This document shows positions 9,161-17,185 of a DNA stretch of 64,000 nt, piece by piece (position 1 is the first letter of the stretch; every line of letters starts with the position of its first letter). The stretch is from Oscillospiraceae bacterium (GTDB lineage Bacteria > Bacillota > Clostridia > Oscillospirales > Oscillospiraceae), in contig WRAO01000007.1 of the NCBI GenBank assembly GCA_009780175.1, positions 1-64,000 of the forward strand, written 5' to 3'. The position numbers were made by a program, and so were the translations under genes. A model generated the notes under the pieces. That model was not told the DNA's origin. It was given only the letters and a program-made list of their open reading frames with translations, and made no database searches.

Positions 9161-9193
9161 TGATCATATCATGATCACATTTTCGATATTATA
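9161..9193 (-). promoter_or_regulatory. Promoter and palindromic operator of the defence operon
   Basis: On the minus strand there is an extended -10 box, TGTTATAAT (TATAAT at 9188-9193), with no good -35. Just downstream, where transcription would begin, is a perfect 17-bp palindrome TGATCAT-ATC-ATGATCA (9161-9177). This looks like a repressor site that would keep the toxic nuclease operon low. Bases 9094-9284 hold no gene. Confidence 0.55.
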
Positions 9194-9284
9194 ACACAAA
9201 ATTCCATTTTTTTCTATAAACAGCGAGACTGATAATGCAAAAATCTTATAGTATGCCTCGGGTTTACCCTCCGATCTCGCTCCA

Positions 9285-9314
9285 TGTTTCATTTTATCTA
9301 GCAAAATTGAAATA
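9285..9314. repeat. Island dyad copy 5 (inverted form, right end)
   Basis: TGTTTCATTTT, spacer ATCTAGCA, AAATTGAAATA. It matches copy 2 on the left, including the CTAGC core of the spacer and a preceding GCCTCGG. Confidence 0.75.
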
Positions 9315-9335
9315 AGTAGTACACTCCACTGTTTC

Positions 9336-9367
9336 TTATTTCAGTTTATGACAACACAATAGAATAA
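9336..9367. repeat. Island dyad copy 6 (right end)
   Basis: TTATTTCAGTTT, spacer ATGACAAC, ACAATAGAATAA. It lies 51 bp after copy 5, the same spacing as copies 2 and 3, and precedes the tRNA terminator just as copy 1 precedes the decayed terminator at the left. Confidence 0.75.
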
Positions 9368-9404
9368 GGCTCTTTCACATTATAATTGACAATCACAAAT
9401 GACA

Positions 9405-9437
9405 AAGCCCACGCCAAAATATTTTTAGCGTGGGCTT
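9405..9437 (-). terminator. Terminator of tRNA-Leu(CAG)
   Basis: A perfect 10-bp stem AAGCCCACGC / GCGTGGGCTT just downstream of the tRNA in its direction, followed by TTGTCATTTG. A mismatched copy exists at 78-111, part of the island end duplication. Confidence 0.75.
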
Positions 9438-9449
9438 GACATATTCGTG
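9433..9449. repeat. Right attachment-site candidate of the defence island (17-bp direct repeat)
   Basis: An exact copy of 107-123, overlapping the last bases of tRNA-Leu(CAG) and its terminator stem. A tRNA 3' end is a common integration target. See the left copy. Confidence 0.65.
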
Positions 9450-9534
9450 GTGCGCGAGGTGGGAGTCGAACCCACACGTCCTTGCGAACACTGGCACCTG
9501 AAGCCAGCGAGTCTACCAATTCCACCACTCGCGC
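9448..9534 (-). tRNA. tRNA-Leu (anticodon CAG)
   Basis: A class II tRNA with long variable arm. The acceptor GCGCGAG pairs with CTCGCGC, the anticodon loop TTCAGGT sits on the stem CTGGC/GCCAG, the T loop is GGTTCGACTCC, and CCA is encoded. The anticodon CAG reads CUG. It marks the right border of the defence island and has its own promoter and terminator. Confidence 0.97.
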
Positions 9535-9557
9535 AAGTGGCCTTGTCGGCGTAGGAT

Positions 9558-9586
9558 ATAGTACCACCGATCGTCCCAAATGTCAA
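9558..9586 (-). promoter_or_regulatory. Promoter of tRNA-Leu(CAG)
   Basis: On the minus strand TTGACA (9581-9586), 17 bases, TACTAT (9558-9563). This sigma-A promoter puts the start just upstream of the tRNA. Confidence 0.75.
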
Positions 9587-9605
9587 TACGAAATCCATCA
9601 AAAAA

Positions 9606-9637
9606 TGAGGGGGCCACAGAATCTTGCGGCCCCCTCA
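9606..9637 (-). terminator. Terminator of the transport operon
   Basis: Stem TGAGGGGGCC / GGCCCCCTCA followed on the minus strand by TTTTTTG. It lies 12 bp after the solute-binding protein gene. Confidence 0.85.
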
Positions 9638-9648
9638 AAACTTACATG

Positions 9649-12105
9649 TTACGCGCGCTCACTCAGATAAGTCTGCACACGGCTCTGAATAATCCGCACC
9701 GTCTCTTGGATGCTTCTGTCCCCCGCAAAGAAGGGCAGCAACTCTTCCTCTATCATCGAGAACACCGTCGTATCCCGCATCGCAAGCATACTGGTCTGCA
9801 TGACCAAAGCATAAATCTGGTCCACCTGCGCCTGCGTCGCGACAGCCGGCGGGAAATCAGGATCTATCATATCCGGATTTTCTCTGAACCAGCGCGGAAG
9901 CTCCATCGCCTCTGCCATTCGCCGCTCAAAAACTGCGCGGTTCGTCGGGAAGCTGGAAGCATTATCCTCCTGCCAACGCTCTGTAAGCAAAGTCCGCACA
10001 AAGCTCCAAGCGGCATCTTGATTTCGGCTACCGGCGGAGATCGCAATCATACCGCGCGGCAGAATCACACTGCCATTCCCCTGCTCGGTCGGATAACCCT
10101 TAAAGGTAACCTGTCCGCCAAAGTTCTCCTCAGTCCAAATGAGATCGGTGAAGCCCCAAATCACCTGTTCCTGGAGCAGCACCCGGTTCGTGGTGAACGG
10201 GCTCTCCCACTCACCCGGCGGTCCGATCGGCGGCGGAATGGGCAGTGCGATTCCTTCATCCCGCCGCTCTGTGTCCTCATATCCGTCCGTCTCGTCCGCG
10301 TACTCCGCGTCATACTCCGTCTCAGCAGCCGCCTCAGCCGCAGGCATCGGCATGGGTCGAGGCATAATTCCACCGCCGGGGCCATCCGGACCCCAGAGAT
10401 CTTGCTCTGTCTGCAGACTCATGGCGAAGTTCAGGTAATCCATAAACAACGGACTATCAAAGTTCGCCCGGCCCGTTTCACGGTCCACAAATAGACCGAG
10501 GTTCGCGCCCAGCACACCCTGAAGGAACGCCTGCTGCGTGACAAATCTGTCAAACATCGTGGCTCCCTCGGGCAGCGTATCCGCTATGGCCAGGAACTCA
10601 TCCATCGTCCAGCCCATGTTCGGCCCAACTCGGTCCGTCCGACCGACCAGCGTGCCGACGGAGAATTGAGACATGACCGTATACAGGGTCCCATCCAGCC
10701 TGAGCAGGTCCATGATGGGATCCACCAGGGTTCCTCTGAGCTCATTGTCCGCCTCAATCATCGCACCGATATCCGCCAGAAATCCACGGCGGGCATATTG
10801 TTCAAAGGGCAAAATCGCGCCAAAGTCCAGAATATCCGGTGCGTTTCCGGTGATAATGTCCGTGTTCAGACGGCGAATCGCGTCTGTCATATCCGGACTC
10901 AGCCAATCCGCATATTCGACGACGCGGATGCGATACTGCGTGTTGCGGCGGTTAAACTCCACAATCTCCCGGCGGATGTCCCAATCGACAAAGAGGCCGC
11001 CAAAGGTAATAATCGTCTGCTGCGGCACCTCCGATACGTGACGCAGACTGAGACGTATCAAAGTAGTCCGCGCGCTGCCGCCAAAATTCTCATCGAAGAA
11101 ATAGATTTCGCCCGTATCGGAAACAGCGAAGCTAGCCGAGGAGAGCATATCCATGTCCATCCAGTCAAACAGCTGGGTAGACCGGCCGGCTTCCAGATCA
11201 AATCCGAACACCGCAATGTGGGTGCCGATATACAGATCAAACTCCGCTCCGGTCTGTGCGCTATGGAGCGGCGCGTCGAACACGGAATCTCCCTGATTTA
11301 ATATCTGACCACTCGCAAGGTCAAAATGCCAAGTACGGCTCTGCATATCCTCCGGACCCCGCGCAGAAACCAGCACCTGATCGTCCCTTGTGACGAGGAA
11401 GCTGTCCACATCCTCCCAAGCCATCTCTGTTACGGAGGTCCAATCCGGCGAGAGAACATACAAAATATTCCATCCACCGAGCAAAGTCCGTCCGTCAGAC
11501 ATGACCTGGACCCGATTCGCATCAAAGTGCATGCCCTCTTGCAGATTCAGCAACGCCGAGAGGTCAACCTCCCGCTCAATGCTTCCATTGGGTGCAAAAG
11601 CTACCAGATAGAAATTCTCTTCCCAGCCCCAGTCGTCCGGGCTCCAGAAGCTGCTGCTGTTTTGACGAAGCGCCACAACGCCCCCGTCCGCCCGAATCGT
11701 TAGCGCACGGATACCTTGGGAGGTGTGGGTCATTCTGTCCCCGTCTTCCGTCGATTCCGAACGTCCGGTCCAGACGCTGTTGAACCCCGTGCCATCTGTC
11801 CGTATCGTCGAGAGGGTCGTGCCCCATCCACCATCCGGCAGCTCCGTACCATACACAAGATACAACGTATCCCCATGCATTCCCACGAGCTGTACCCAGC
11901 TACCGACCCCCGGTATGTCCAGGTCGATAAACTCCGACACGAAGACATAACCCTCCTGCTCCAAAGTCCCTTCTTCCCCGCCGCCAATCCCGCCGGGGGT
12001 TGGCCCTGCCGGCCCTGGTCCCGTCCCACCGCCGCAAGCGGCGAGTCCCAAAACCAGACAGATCGCCAGCAATAGTGCAATTCCACGTTTCATGTTCTGT
12101 TTCAT
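9649..12105 (-). CDS. ABC solute-binding lipoprotein fused to an N-terminal propeller-like domain
   Basis: An extracytoplasmic binding protein of a sugar-type ABC importer. The signal peptide ends in a lipobox, LAAC (Cys24), so it is anchored in the membrane as a lipoprotein. Residues about 50-350 form a repetitive beta domain related to the stand-alone proteins at 17186 and 29213 (shared pattern of LPSGD/SDGR, LYVLSPD, EFDLYIG). A family 1 solute-binding domain follows from about residue 358. A low-complexity acidic and proline-rich stretch (about 573-627) interrupts that domain. At 818 residues it is about twice the usual length. The start overlaps the end of the preceding gene by 4 bases (ATGA). 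The ligand is unknown. Confidence 0.85.
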   Translation of the reverse strand: MKQNMKRGIALLLAICLVLGLAACGGGTGPGPAGPTPGGIGGGEEGTLEQEGYVFVSEFIDLDIPGVGSWVQLVGMHGDTLYLVYGTELPDGGWGTTLSTIRTDGTGFNSVWTGRSESTEDGDRMTHTSQGIRALTIRADGGVVALRQNSSSFWSPDDWGWEENFYLVAFAPNGSIEREVDLSALLNLQEGMHFDANRVQVMSDGRTLLGGWNILYVLSPDWTSVTEMAWEDVDSFLVTRDDQVLVSARGPEDMQSRTWHFDLASGQILNQGDSVFDAPLHSAQTGAEFDLYIGTHIAVFGFDLEAGRSTQLFDWMDMDMLSSASFAVSDTGEIYFFDENFGGSARTTLIRLSLRHVSEVPQQTIITFGGLFVDWDIRREIVEFNRRNTQYRIRVVEYADWLSPDMTDAIRRLNTDIITGNAPDILDFGAILPFEQYARRGFLADIGAMIEADNELRGTLVDPIMDLLRLDGTLYTVMSQFSVGTLVGRTDRVGPNMGWTMDEFLAIADTLPEGATMFDRFVTQQAFLQGVLGANLGLFVDRETGRANFDSPLFMDYLNFAMSLQTEQDLWGPDGPGGGIMPRPMPMPAAEAAAETEYDAEYADETDGYEDTERRDEGIALPIPPPIGPPGEWESPFTTNRVLLQEQVIWGFTDLIWTEENFGGQVTFKGYPTEQGNGSVILPRGMIAISAGSRNQDAAWSFVRTLLTERWQEDNASSFPTNRAVFERRMAEAMELPRWFRENPDMIDPDFPPAVATQAQVDQIYALVMQTSMLAMRDTTVFSMIEEELLPFFAGDRSIQETVRIIQSRVQTYLSERA

Positions 12106-13259
12106 TTTTCATCATCCTCACTTTCTTTGACTTGACGAATAATTTCGTCTACTTTGAGTTGGTTTTCCTCTTCACTCTGCACAGCGCGGGTATCTTCCCA
12201 GTTCGCCGCCCGCCTTTGTTCTCTGAGTTCTTCTACTCGTTTCCGCGCCAACGCAATCCGCCACTTCCGTCCCCGCCAACGCCGATACCCCAGTTTCACA
12301 ATCGCGACGATGGGATACACGAGGAAGAGCAGCATCAGCACCAGTGCCAGGGCCGCAAAGTCCTCCGTCATCCGGGCCGCATTCTCCCAGTGTGGCAAAC
12401 GAAACCCCGTGCGATACATAGAGCGCTGCCCAAAATCTTGCACGACACCGAGCAAGGACGTAAACCGATAGCGCGTGGTATTGTTCACCAGCCGAAATCC
12501 GTCTTCATCCACATTCACAGCATCCAAAGCCTCGATGACTATCGTCTCCGCGATTCCCGAGATAGGGCTCGGCAGCACGACCTCCACCGTAGTAATGGGC
12601 CTTGTCCCCAGAATCCGAGACATTTCATCGTAGAAGAGGAACATGTGCGGCATATCCCCATAGGCCGCCCGACTCGCGAAATTGTCCAAAGGTCGATAGA
12701 CACCCAAGATGAGGTAGGGTCTATTCCCGATGATTAGTTCCATCCCCGCCACATTCGTAGCTCCAAAGAGCCGCCAGGCAAGGGTTGCGTCAATCACGAC
12801 CAGATCGCGGTTCAGACTTTCTGCGGGTAAACTTGCTCCACTAATCAATTGGACGGGATGAAAGAGAAAAAAGTTCCCTCCTACCCCGGTGACATATGTT
12901 TCAATCGGCCCCCGCGCGTCAGACAAGACCGACATCGTCCCCTCGGCGCTATAGGCAAACACCGGCGCCCCAGACGGCGTATGCGGCGCAAGCCCCTGCA
13001 GCACAAGTTCACCAAAGACGTTTGACATAAACCCATTCACCGTCTGCTGCGTCAACCCGCCATATTCCGGCAAAAAAGCTGTGACCTGTGCAAATCGCCC
13101 CGCATCGGCTCCGCCCCACCGCGCGGCCGCCTGCTGGCTGGGCAACATCCCAGTAACATGCCGCAAAAACAAGCCGGAAATCCCCGCCAAAAGCAAGAGT
13201 AGGACGCAAACCACAATCCTACCCCAGCTGAGGCTATACTTTCCCTGTTCAGTTCTCAT
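12102..13259 (-). CDS. MacB-like extracytoplasmic domain protein with two membrane segments
   Basis: A 385-residue membrane protein. It has a first membrane helix at about residues 14-33, a large outside domain, a second helix at about 302-322 and a charged cytoplasmic tail (about 330-385). The outside domain resembles the MacB periplasmic core: FHPVQLISGASLPAE, VVIDATLAWRLFGATN and YLILGVYRPL match its usual pattern. True MacB/FtsX permeases have four membrane helices, so this is a reduced form. It sits between an HlyD-like adaptor and the solute-binding protein, with no MacB-type ATPase nearby. Its role is unknown; it may be a structural or sensing subunit of the same complex. Confidence 0.65.
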   Translation of the reverse strand: MRTEQGKYSLSWGRIVVCVLLLLLAGISGLFLRHVTGMLPSQQAAARWGGADAGRFAQVTAFLPEYGGLTQQTVNGFMSNVFGELVLQGLAPHTPSGAPVFAYSAEGTMSVLSDARGPIETYVTGVGGNFFLFHPVQLISGASLPAESLNRDLVVIDATLAWRLFGATNVAGMELIIGNRPYLILGVYRPLDNFASRAAYGDMPHMFLFYDEMSRILGTRPITTVEVVLPSPISGIAETIVIEALDAVNVDEDGFRLVNNTTRYRFTSLLGVVQDFGQRSMYRTGFRLPHWENAARMTEDFAALALVLMLLFLVYPIVAIVKLGYRRWRGRKWRIALARKRVEELREQRRAANWEDTRAVQSEEENQLKVDEIIRQVKESEDDEK

Positions 13260-13274
13260 ATCAATTCAATCCCA

Positions 13275-15248
13275 CTAATTGACCGCGAGGCGCACCGCGT
13301 CTCGGTCCGAAAGCGACGCGCTGGATCGAATAATCACATTGCTCCACCGGTCCAGATCGCCCCGGATCGCCATATGCGTTTCATCTTCCGCCTCAATCGT
13401 CACATCCACACGCCGGGCCGTATATCGGGTACCCAACGGCGAAGCACGGGAGACAAGCACAAACACATGGTGCCCCTCCGCATCCTGCGCCACCGCACTA
13501 CGCGGCACAATAACCTCAAAGCGAGCAGAGGAAATCGGAATCCGCAGTGTCACCTGCTCTCCCGCAAATATCTGGTCTCCGTGAATTTCCACAGAAATAA
13601 TCCGCTGATTCGCCGGATTATCCGGATTCGGACGTATGCTGGTCACAACACCGGTGAGATTAGCCCACCAGTTCATCGAACTCACCTCAACACCCTGCCC
13701 CGGCCGAACCTCCTGCGCCTGGCGCGTATCCGTCGTGAGTTCCGCCACATATCCCATGTGCGCCACTTCGATCCGTGCCAAAGGAATCCCCGGATTCGCG
13801 TTCTGACCCGCGACGGCGGTAAGGTTGAGCACAACGCCATCATACCGCGCCGTGATCGTAACATCTCCCCCATCCAAACCCCCATCCTGCCGTTCGATGC
13901 GGTCTTCCAATTCCCGAATCCGCCGCTCAAGGTCTCTGAGGTCCAATATCTGGCTCGCATGAGCGGTAGAGGCCTGCTGTTCATCGTTCGCAAGATTGAT
14001 AAGCGCTGTGTTCAAAGTCCGCTCCATCTGCCGAACACTTTCATCAGCGACACCAATCTCCTGAACGCGCTCCATAGTAGCCACTGCGTTATTAAAGTAA
14101 TGCGTTGCGTGCGTGCTCGCTCGCTCTGCGTTAGTAATGCGGTCTATCAACCTCGGCCGAACGCGCATGGCTTCCAAAAGCATCTCATGCCTCGCATCTT
14201 CCACGTGCTCCGCCCACCGCTCAGCCGACCACCACTGTTGATTCAAATTCAAAGGCGCAGTCGACAATGGTGCGGCTAAATCTACGATCCATAGAGCATA
14301 GACGGTTGTGTGCCCCGTAATCGGTGTCCATTGAAATAAAAACGGTGTATTACCGTCAGATGTTGTAACCCATTCAACAAAGAGATAGCCCGTGCGGGTC
14401 GGATTCAGTATAGGCCGCGTCGCAACGCCACCGCTCGCCACCGATTGCGGGTTTGGGCTTGGCTGATTCCCAACAGAGTCCGTAGTATTCATGTGAAACG
14501 TCACATTGAAATTTGGCGTTGGCGTCGGGTCTGGCGGCAGTGGCGGGGGTTCCGGCACATAAGGTGGCTCCGGCGACCGCCCTTGCCACTCTTCATACGT
14601 CATCCCCACATGCTCCAAAAAATCCGCCAATGCTCGCTGATAAGCCCTCACTAGGTCTCCAATATAGGCCGAGCGGATGTCATGGGCGTTGAGCAGAACC
14701 AGCTCATGCTCCAAATCCGCCAGATTTTCCGCATACCGGCCCATCCGCTCATTGGCCTCCTCCACCCGCTGCCGCGCTTGGTGGAGCGTCAAATTCACTG
14801 TCCCCAATTCCTCACGTGCCGCAACGGCCCGGTCTAAATCCTCCCGAATCTGCCGAATTCCCTCGTTCTGACTCGCAAAATCAGACTGCGCAAGATCAAG
14901 CAGCATCTTCTGCCGCTGCAAACGCAAAGTATAGAGCTGTTCGAGATTCGGATTCTCCGCCTCTTCCAGCAAAAACAACGGCTGCCCCTGCTCAACTGTG
15001 TCGCCCTCCCGTACATAAACCGCAATAATCCGGCGCGCAATCTCCACCTCAACGCTATAGCTCCCCATAGACTGCACATCAGCCTGCCCACGGATCGCAT
15101 TCGAGATCGTGCCAGACTGCGGCTGAGCCGTCTCCACTTCCGGCAGAGAGAAATTCAGGATTGTATTGGAGAAAAAGGTAAGCGCTCCCATCACCAACAA
15201 AAAAATGATAGCCGCACTCTTCACCCATTCACGATTAAACTTCTTCAT
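13275..15248 (-). CDS. HlyD-like adaptor protein with an inserted InlB repeat
   Basis: A membrane fusion protein of the HlyD/RND-adaptor type. It has one N-terminal membrane helix (about residues 10-30), a lipoyl-like half (IIAVYVREGDTVEQGQPLF), a long coiled coil (about 100-220), a second coiled coil (about 340-450), then the returning lipoyl and beta-barrel segments (TITARYDGVVLNL, GQGVEVSS). Between the two coils, at the hairpin tip, lie a proline-rich linker and an InlB B-repeat (about 245-325, ending GYLFVEW...TTVYALW). I chose ATG 15248 because GGGAGG is spaced 9 bases from it. There is no outer membrane here, so the adaptor probably reaches into the cell wall. Confidence 0.85.
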   Translation of the reverse strand: MKKFNREWVKSAAIIFLLVMGALTFFSNTILNFSLPEVETAQPQSGTISNAIRGQADVQSMGSYSVEVEIARRIIAVYVREGDTVEQGQPLFLLEEAENPNLEQLYTLRLQRQKMLLDLAQSDFASQNEGIRQIREDLDRAVAAREELGTVNLTLHQARQRVEEANERMGRYAENLADLEHELVLLNAHDIRSAYIGDLVRAYQRALADFLEHVGMTYEEWQGRSPEPPYVPEPPPLPPDPTPTPNFNVTFHMNTTDSVGNQPSPNPQSVASGGVATRPILNPTRTGYLFVEWVTTSDGNTPFLFQWTPITGHTTVYALWIVDLAAPLSTAPLNLNQQWWSAERWAEHVEDARHEMLLEAMRVRPRLIDRITNAERASTHATHYFNNAVATMERVQEIGVADESVRQMERTLNTALINLANDEQQASTAHASQILDLRDLERRIRELEDRIERQDGGLDGGDVTITARYDGVVLNLTAVAGQNANPGIPLARIEVAHMGYVAELTTDTRQAQEVRPGQGVEVSSMNWWANLTGVVTSIRPNPDNPANQRIISVEIHGDQIFAGEQVTLRIPISSARFEVIVPRSAVAQDAEGHHVFVLVSRASPLGTRYTARRVDVTIEAEDETHMAIRGDLDRWSNVIIRSSASLSDRDAVRLAVN

Positions 15249-15364
15249 AACCAACATCCTCCCGAACTCAACCTTGTACTTGTTAAGGCAGGGTTATCCC
15301 GCCCCTCATATCCTTCGTCCTTTTCGGCTCCGTCGAAAAATCAAATCCCGTCTCATCCGGGGCG

Positions 15365-16243
15365 CTAGCCCTTAATCCCGCCGGAATACGTAATACCCTC
15401 AATCAGATATTCTTCCCCATGCAAGAACATTAACAGAGACGGAATCATGTAAATCGTGGCAACTGCAAAGGCCACGCCAATCTCCGCGCTGTTAATCCGA
15501 GACAAAAACACGCTGAGCGGATGCGTCATCGGGTCACGGAGCATGATGAGCGGCTGCTCTACCATGTTCCAGTAATCAATAAACACTAAAATCGCCACCG
15601 CATAGAGCGCTCCCCGGCAGAGCGGTATAGCAATCCGCCAGAAAATCTGCCACTCCCCCGCCCCGTCAAGCTTCGCCGCTTCGATGTAGGACACAGGGAT
15701 CCGCCGCATAAACTTAGTCAGCAAAAACACACTAAACGGCGCCACGAACCCCGGCAACCAAATAGCCCATCGCGTATCTAAAAGGTTAAGCCGCTCAGCT
15801 ACGATAAAGTTGGGTACTAGTGTCACCTGGAAGGGCATGAGCATGAGAATAATGTAAGAAAAAAACAGCACTTCTTTCCATCTCGACCGCCAGCGAGTAA
15901 AACTATAAGCCGCAAGAGACGCGATGAGTACCTGAAAAATCACAATCGGCACAACCAAGATCACAGAGTTCCAGAAGCGGAACAAATAGTCCGGGCTCAT
16001 CAGGAGCACCGTGCTAAACTGCCGAAAAGTCACCATATCCGGAATGAGCTTCAAATTCACCCGCTCAGACATATAAGCGCCCTCAGCCGGCGAGCCGAAA
16101 ATCACCCCATAGTTCGCCGATATCTCCGCCTGGCTCATAAAAGAGTTAGAGAGCGTGAGCACGGTTGGCATCAGGAATAAAAGTGCAAAGAACCCCGCCA
16201 CAGCAGTGCGCAATATCAGGGAGGATAGGTGATGTTTCTTCAT
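15365..16243 (-). CDS. Sugar-type ABC transporter permease (MalG-like)
   Basis: An inner subunit of a carbohydrate-type ABC importer, with six predicted membrane helices over 292 residues. The cytoplasmic EAA loop, YIEAAKLDGAGEWQIFWRI, which contacts the ATPase, is intact at about residues 188-206. The start overlaps the previous permease by 4 bases (ATGA). It pairs with the MalF-like gene and probably uses the solute-binding protein encoded at 9649. No ATPase is encoded in the operon; such importers often share a general MsmX-type ATPase encoded elsewhere. Confidence 0.92.
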   Translation of the reverse strand: MKKHHLSSLILRTAVAGFFALLFLMPTVLTLSNSFMSQAEISANYGVIFGSPAEGAYMSERVNLKLIPDMVTFRQFSTVLLMSPDYLFRFWNSVILVVPIVIFQVLIASLAAYSFTRWRSRWKEVLFFSYIILMLMPFQVTLVPNFIVAERLNLLDTRWAIWLPGFVAPFSVFLLTKFMRRIPVSYIEAAKLDGAGEWQIFWRIAIPLCRGALYAVAILVFIDYWNMVEQPLIMLRDPMTHPLSVFLSRINSAEIGVAFAVATIYMIPSLLMFLHGEEYLIEGITYSGGIKG

Positions 16244-17163
16244 CCTTCAATATCCTTCCCGTACCAATGCTCGACGACGAAGAGCGTACCAATGATAATG
16301 CCCACAGCAAGCGCCATAATGAGCGCCGCAGCGGCAAGGCTCTGATAGTCCAGATTCTGGAACATGTTATTCATATAATGCTGCAACATATACAGCCGTC
16401 CATACGGATGGCTCCCCGTAAGCAAATAGACCTCTCGAAACACCTTAAACGAGTTAATCACCGAGAGAATCGTCACAAACAAAATCGTCGGCGACAAAAA
16501 GCGGAGCTTGATCTTCCGAAACACATACCAAGGACCAGCCCCTTCCAAATCCGCCACTTCAAGCAAGTCTCGCGGAATATTGTTCAAAGCCGCCATGAAC
16601 AAAATCATATTATACCCGAGATTCCGCCAGAGAAAAAGCGCCACGATCGGGAGTTGTGCCCATTGAGAATAAAACCAGTCAACCCACTGCCCCGCCATCC
16701 TGTCATAAGAAAACCACCCGGTCGATGCGGCGATATTAGAGAGCGTATCATTGATCGCCCCATTCTGGTGAAACAGCACTTCCCAGATCAACACAATCGA
16801 CGCCACCGGCACCATCATGGGAGACAGAAAGAAGGTCCTAAGCTGGCTCTTCAGCGGCAGTTTTTGCTCCAGCAAAACCGCAAGCCCCAAACCCAAAACC
16901 ACCGCCAACGGCACCGCCAACGCGGAGAACATAATCGTATGCCGCGTCGCCGTCTGGAACGCCAGATTGCCAAGCACGCGCTCAAAGTTCCGGAAAAACA
17001 CAAAATTCTGCCCAATGGGGCTATCAATAAACGCATAGTACCCCACCACGAAGAAGGGGATGATGAAAAAGATCATCACACCAATAAAGCTCGGCGCGAG
17101 AAAAGCCCCGGAATAAAGCTTTTCCCCTAGCCGCTGATTCAGTTTTGCAACTGCTGCTTTCAT
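16240..17163 (-). CDS. Sugar-type ABC transporter permease (MalF/UgpA-like)
   Basis: The partner permease of the MalG-like subunit, with about six membrane helices starting FLAPSFIGVMIFFIIPFF. The EAA-type loop is LLEVADLEGAGPWYVFRKI, slightly divergent (EVA in place of EAA). I chose ATG 17163 (307 residues) because AGGAGAAGG precedes it; upstream in-frame codons overlap the previous gene. It overlaps the next gene by 4 bases. Confidence 0.92.
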   Translation of the reverse strand: MKAAVAKLNQRLGEKLYSGAFLAPSFIGVMIFFIIPFFVVGYYAFIDSPIGQNFVFFRNFERVLGNLAFQTATRHTIMFSALAVPLAVVLGLGLAVLLEQKLPLKSQLRTFFLSPMMVPVASIVLIWEVLFHQNGAINDTLSNIAASTGWFSYDRMAGQWVDWFYSQWAQLPIVALFLWRNLGYNMILFMAALNNIPRDLLEVADLEGAGPWYVFRKIKLRFLSPTILFVTILSVINSFKVFREVYLLTGSHPYGRLYMLQHYMNNMFQNLDYQSLAAAALIMALAVGIIIGTLFVVEHWYGKDIEG

Positions 17164-17185
17164 CGAACCTTCTCCTGCGTCAAGC

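Noticed and set aside
1..9450. Prophage or conjugative element
   Set aside because: No structural, packaging, relaxase or replication genes; only recombinases, a Fic-like protein and defence genes.
9580..11703. Long plus-strand frames opposite the solute-binding protein
   Set aside because: Arg/His/Pro-rich shadow translations of a GC-rich gene; no start signal or family likeness.
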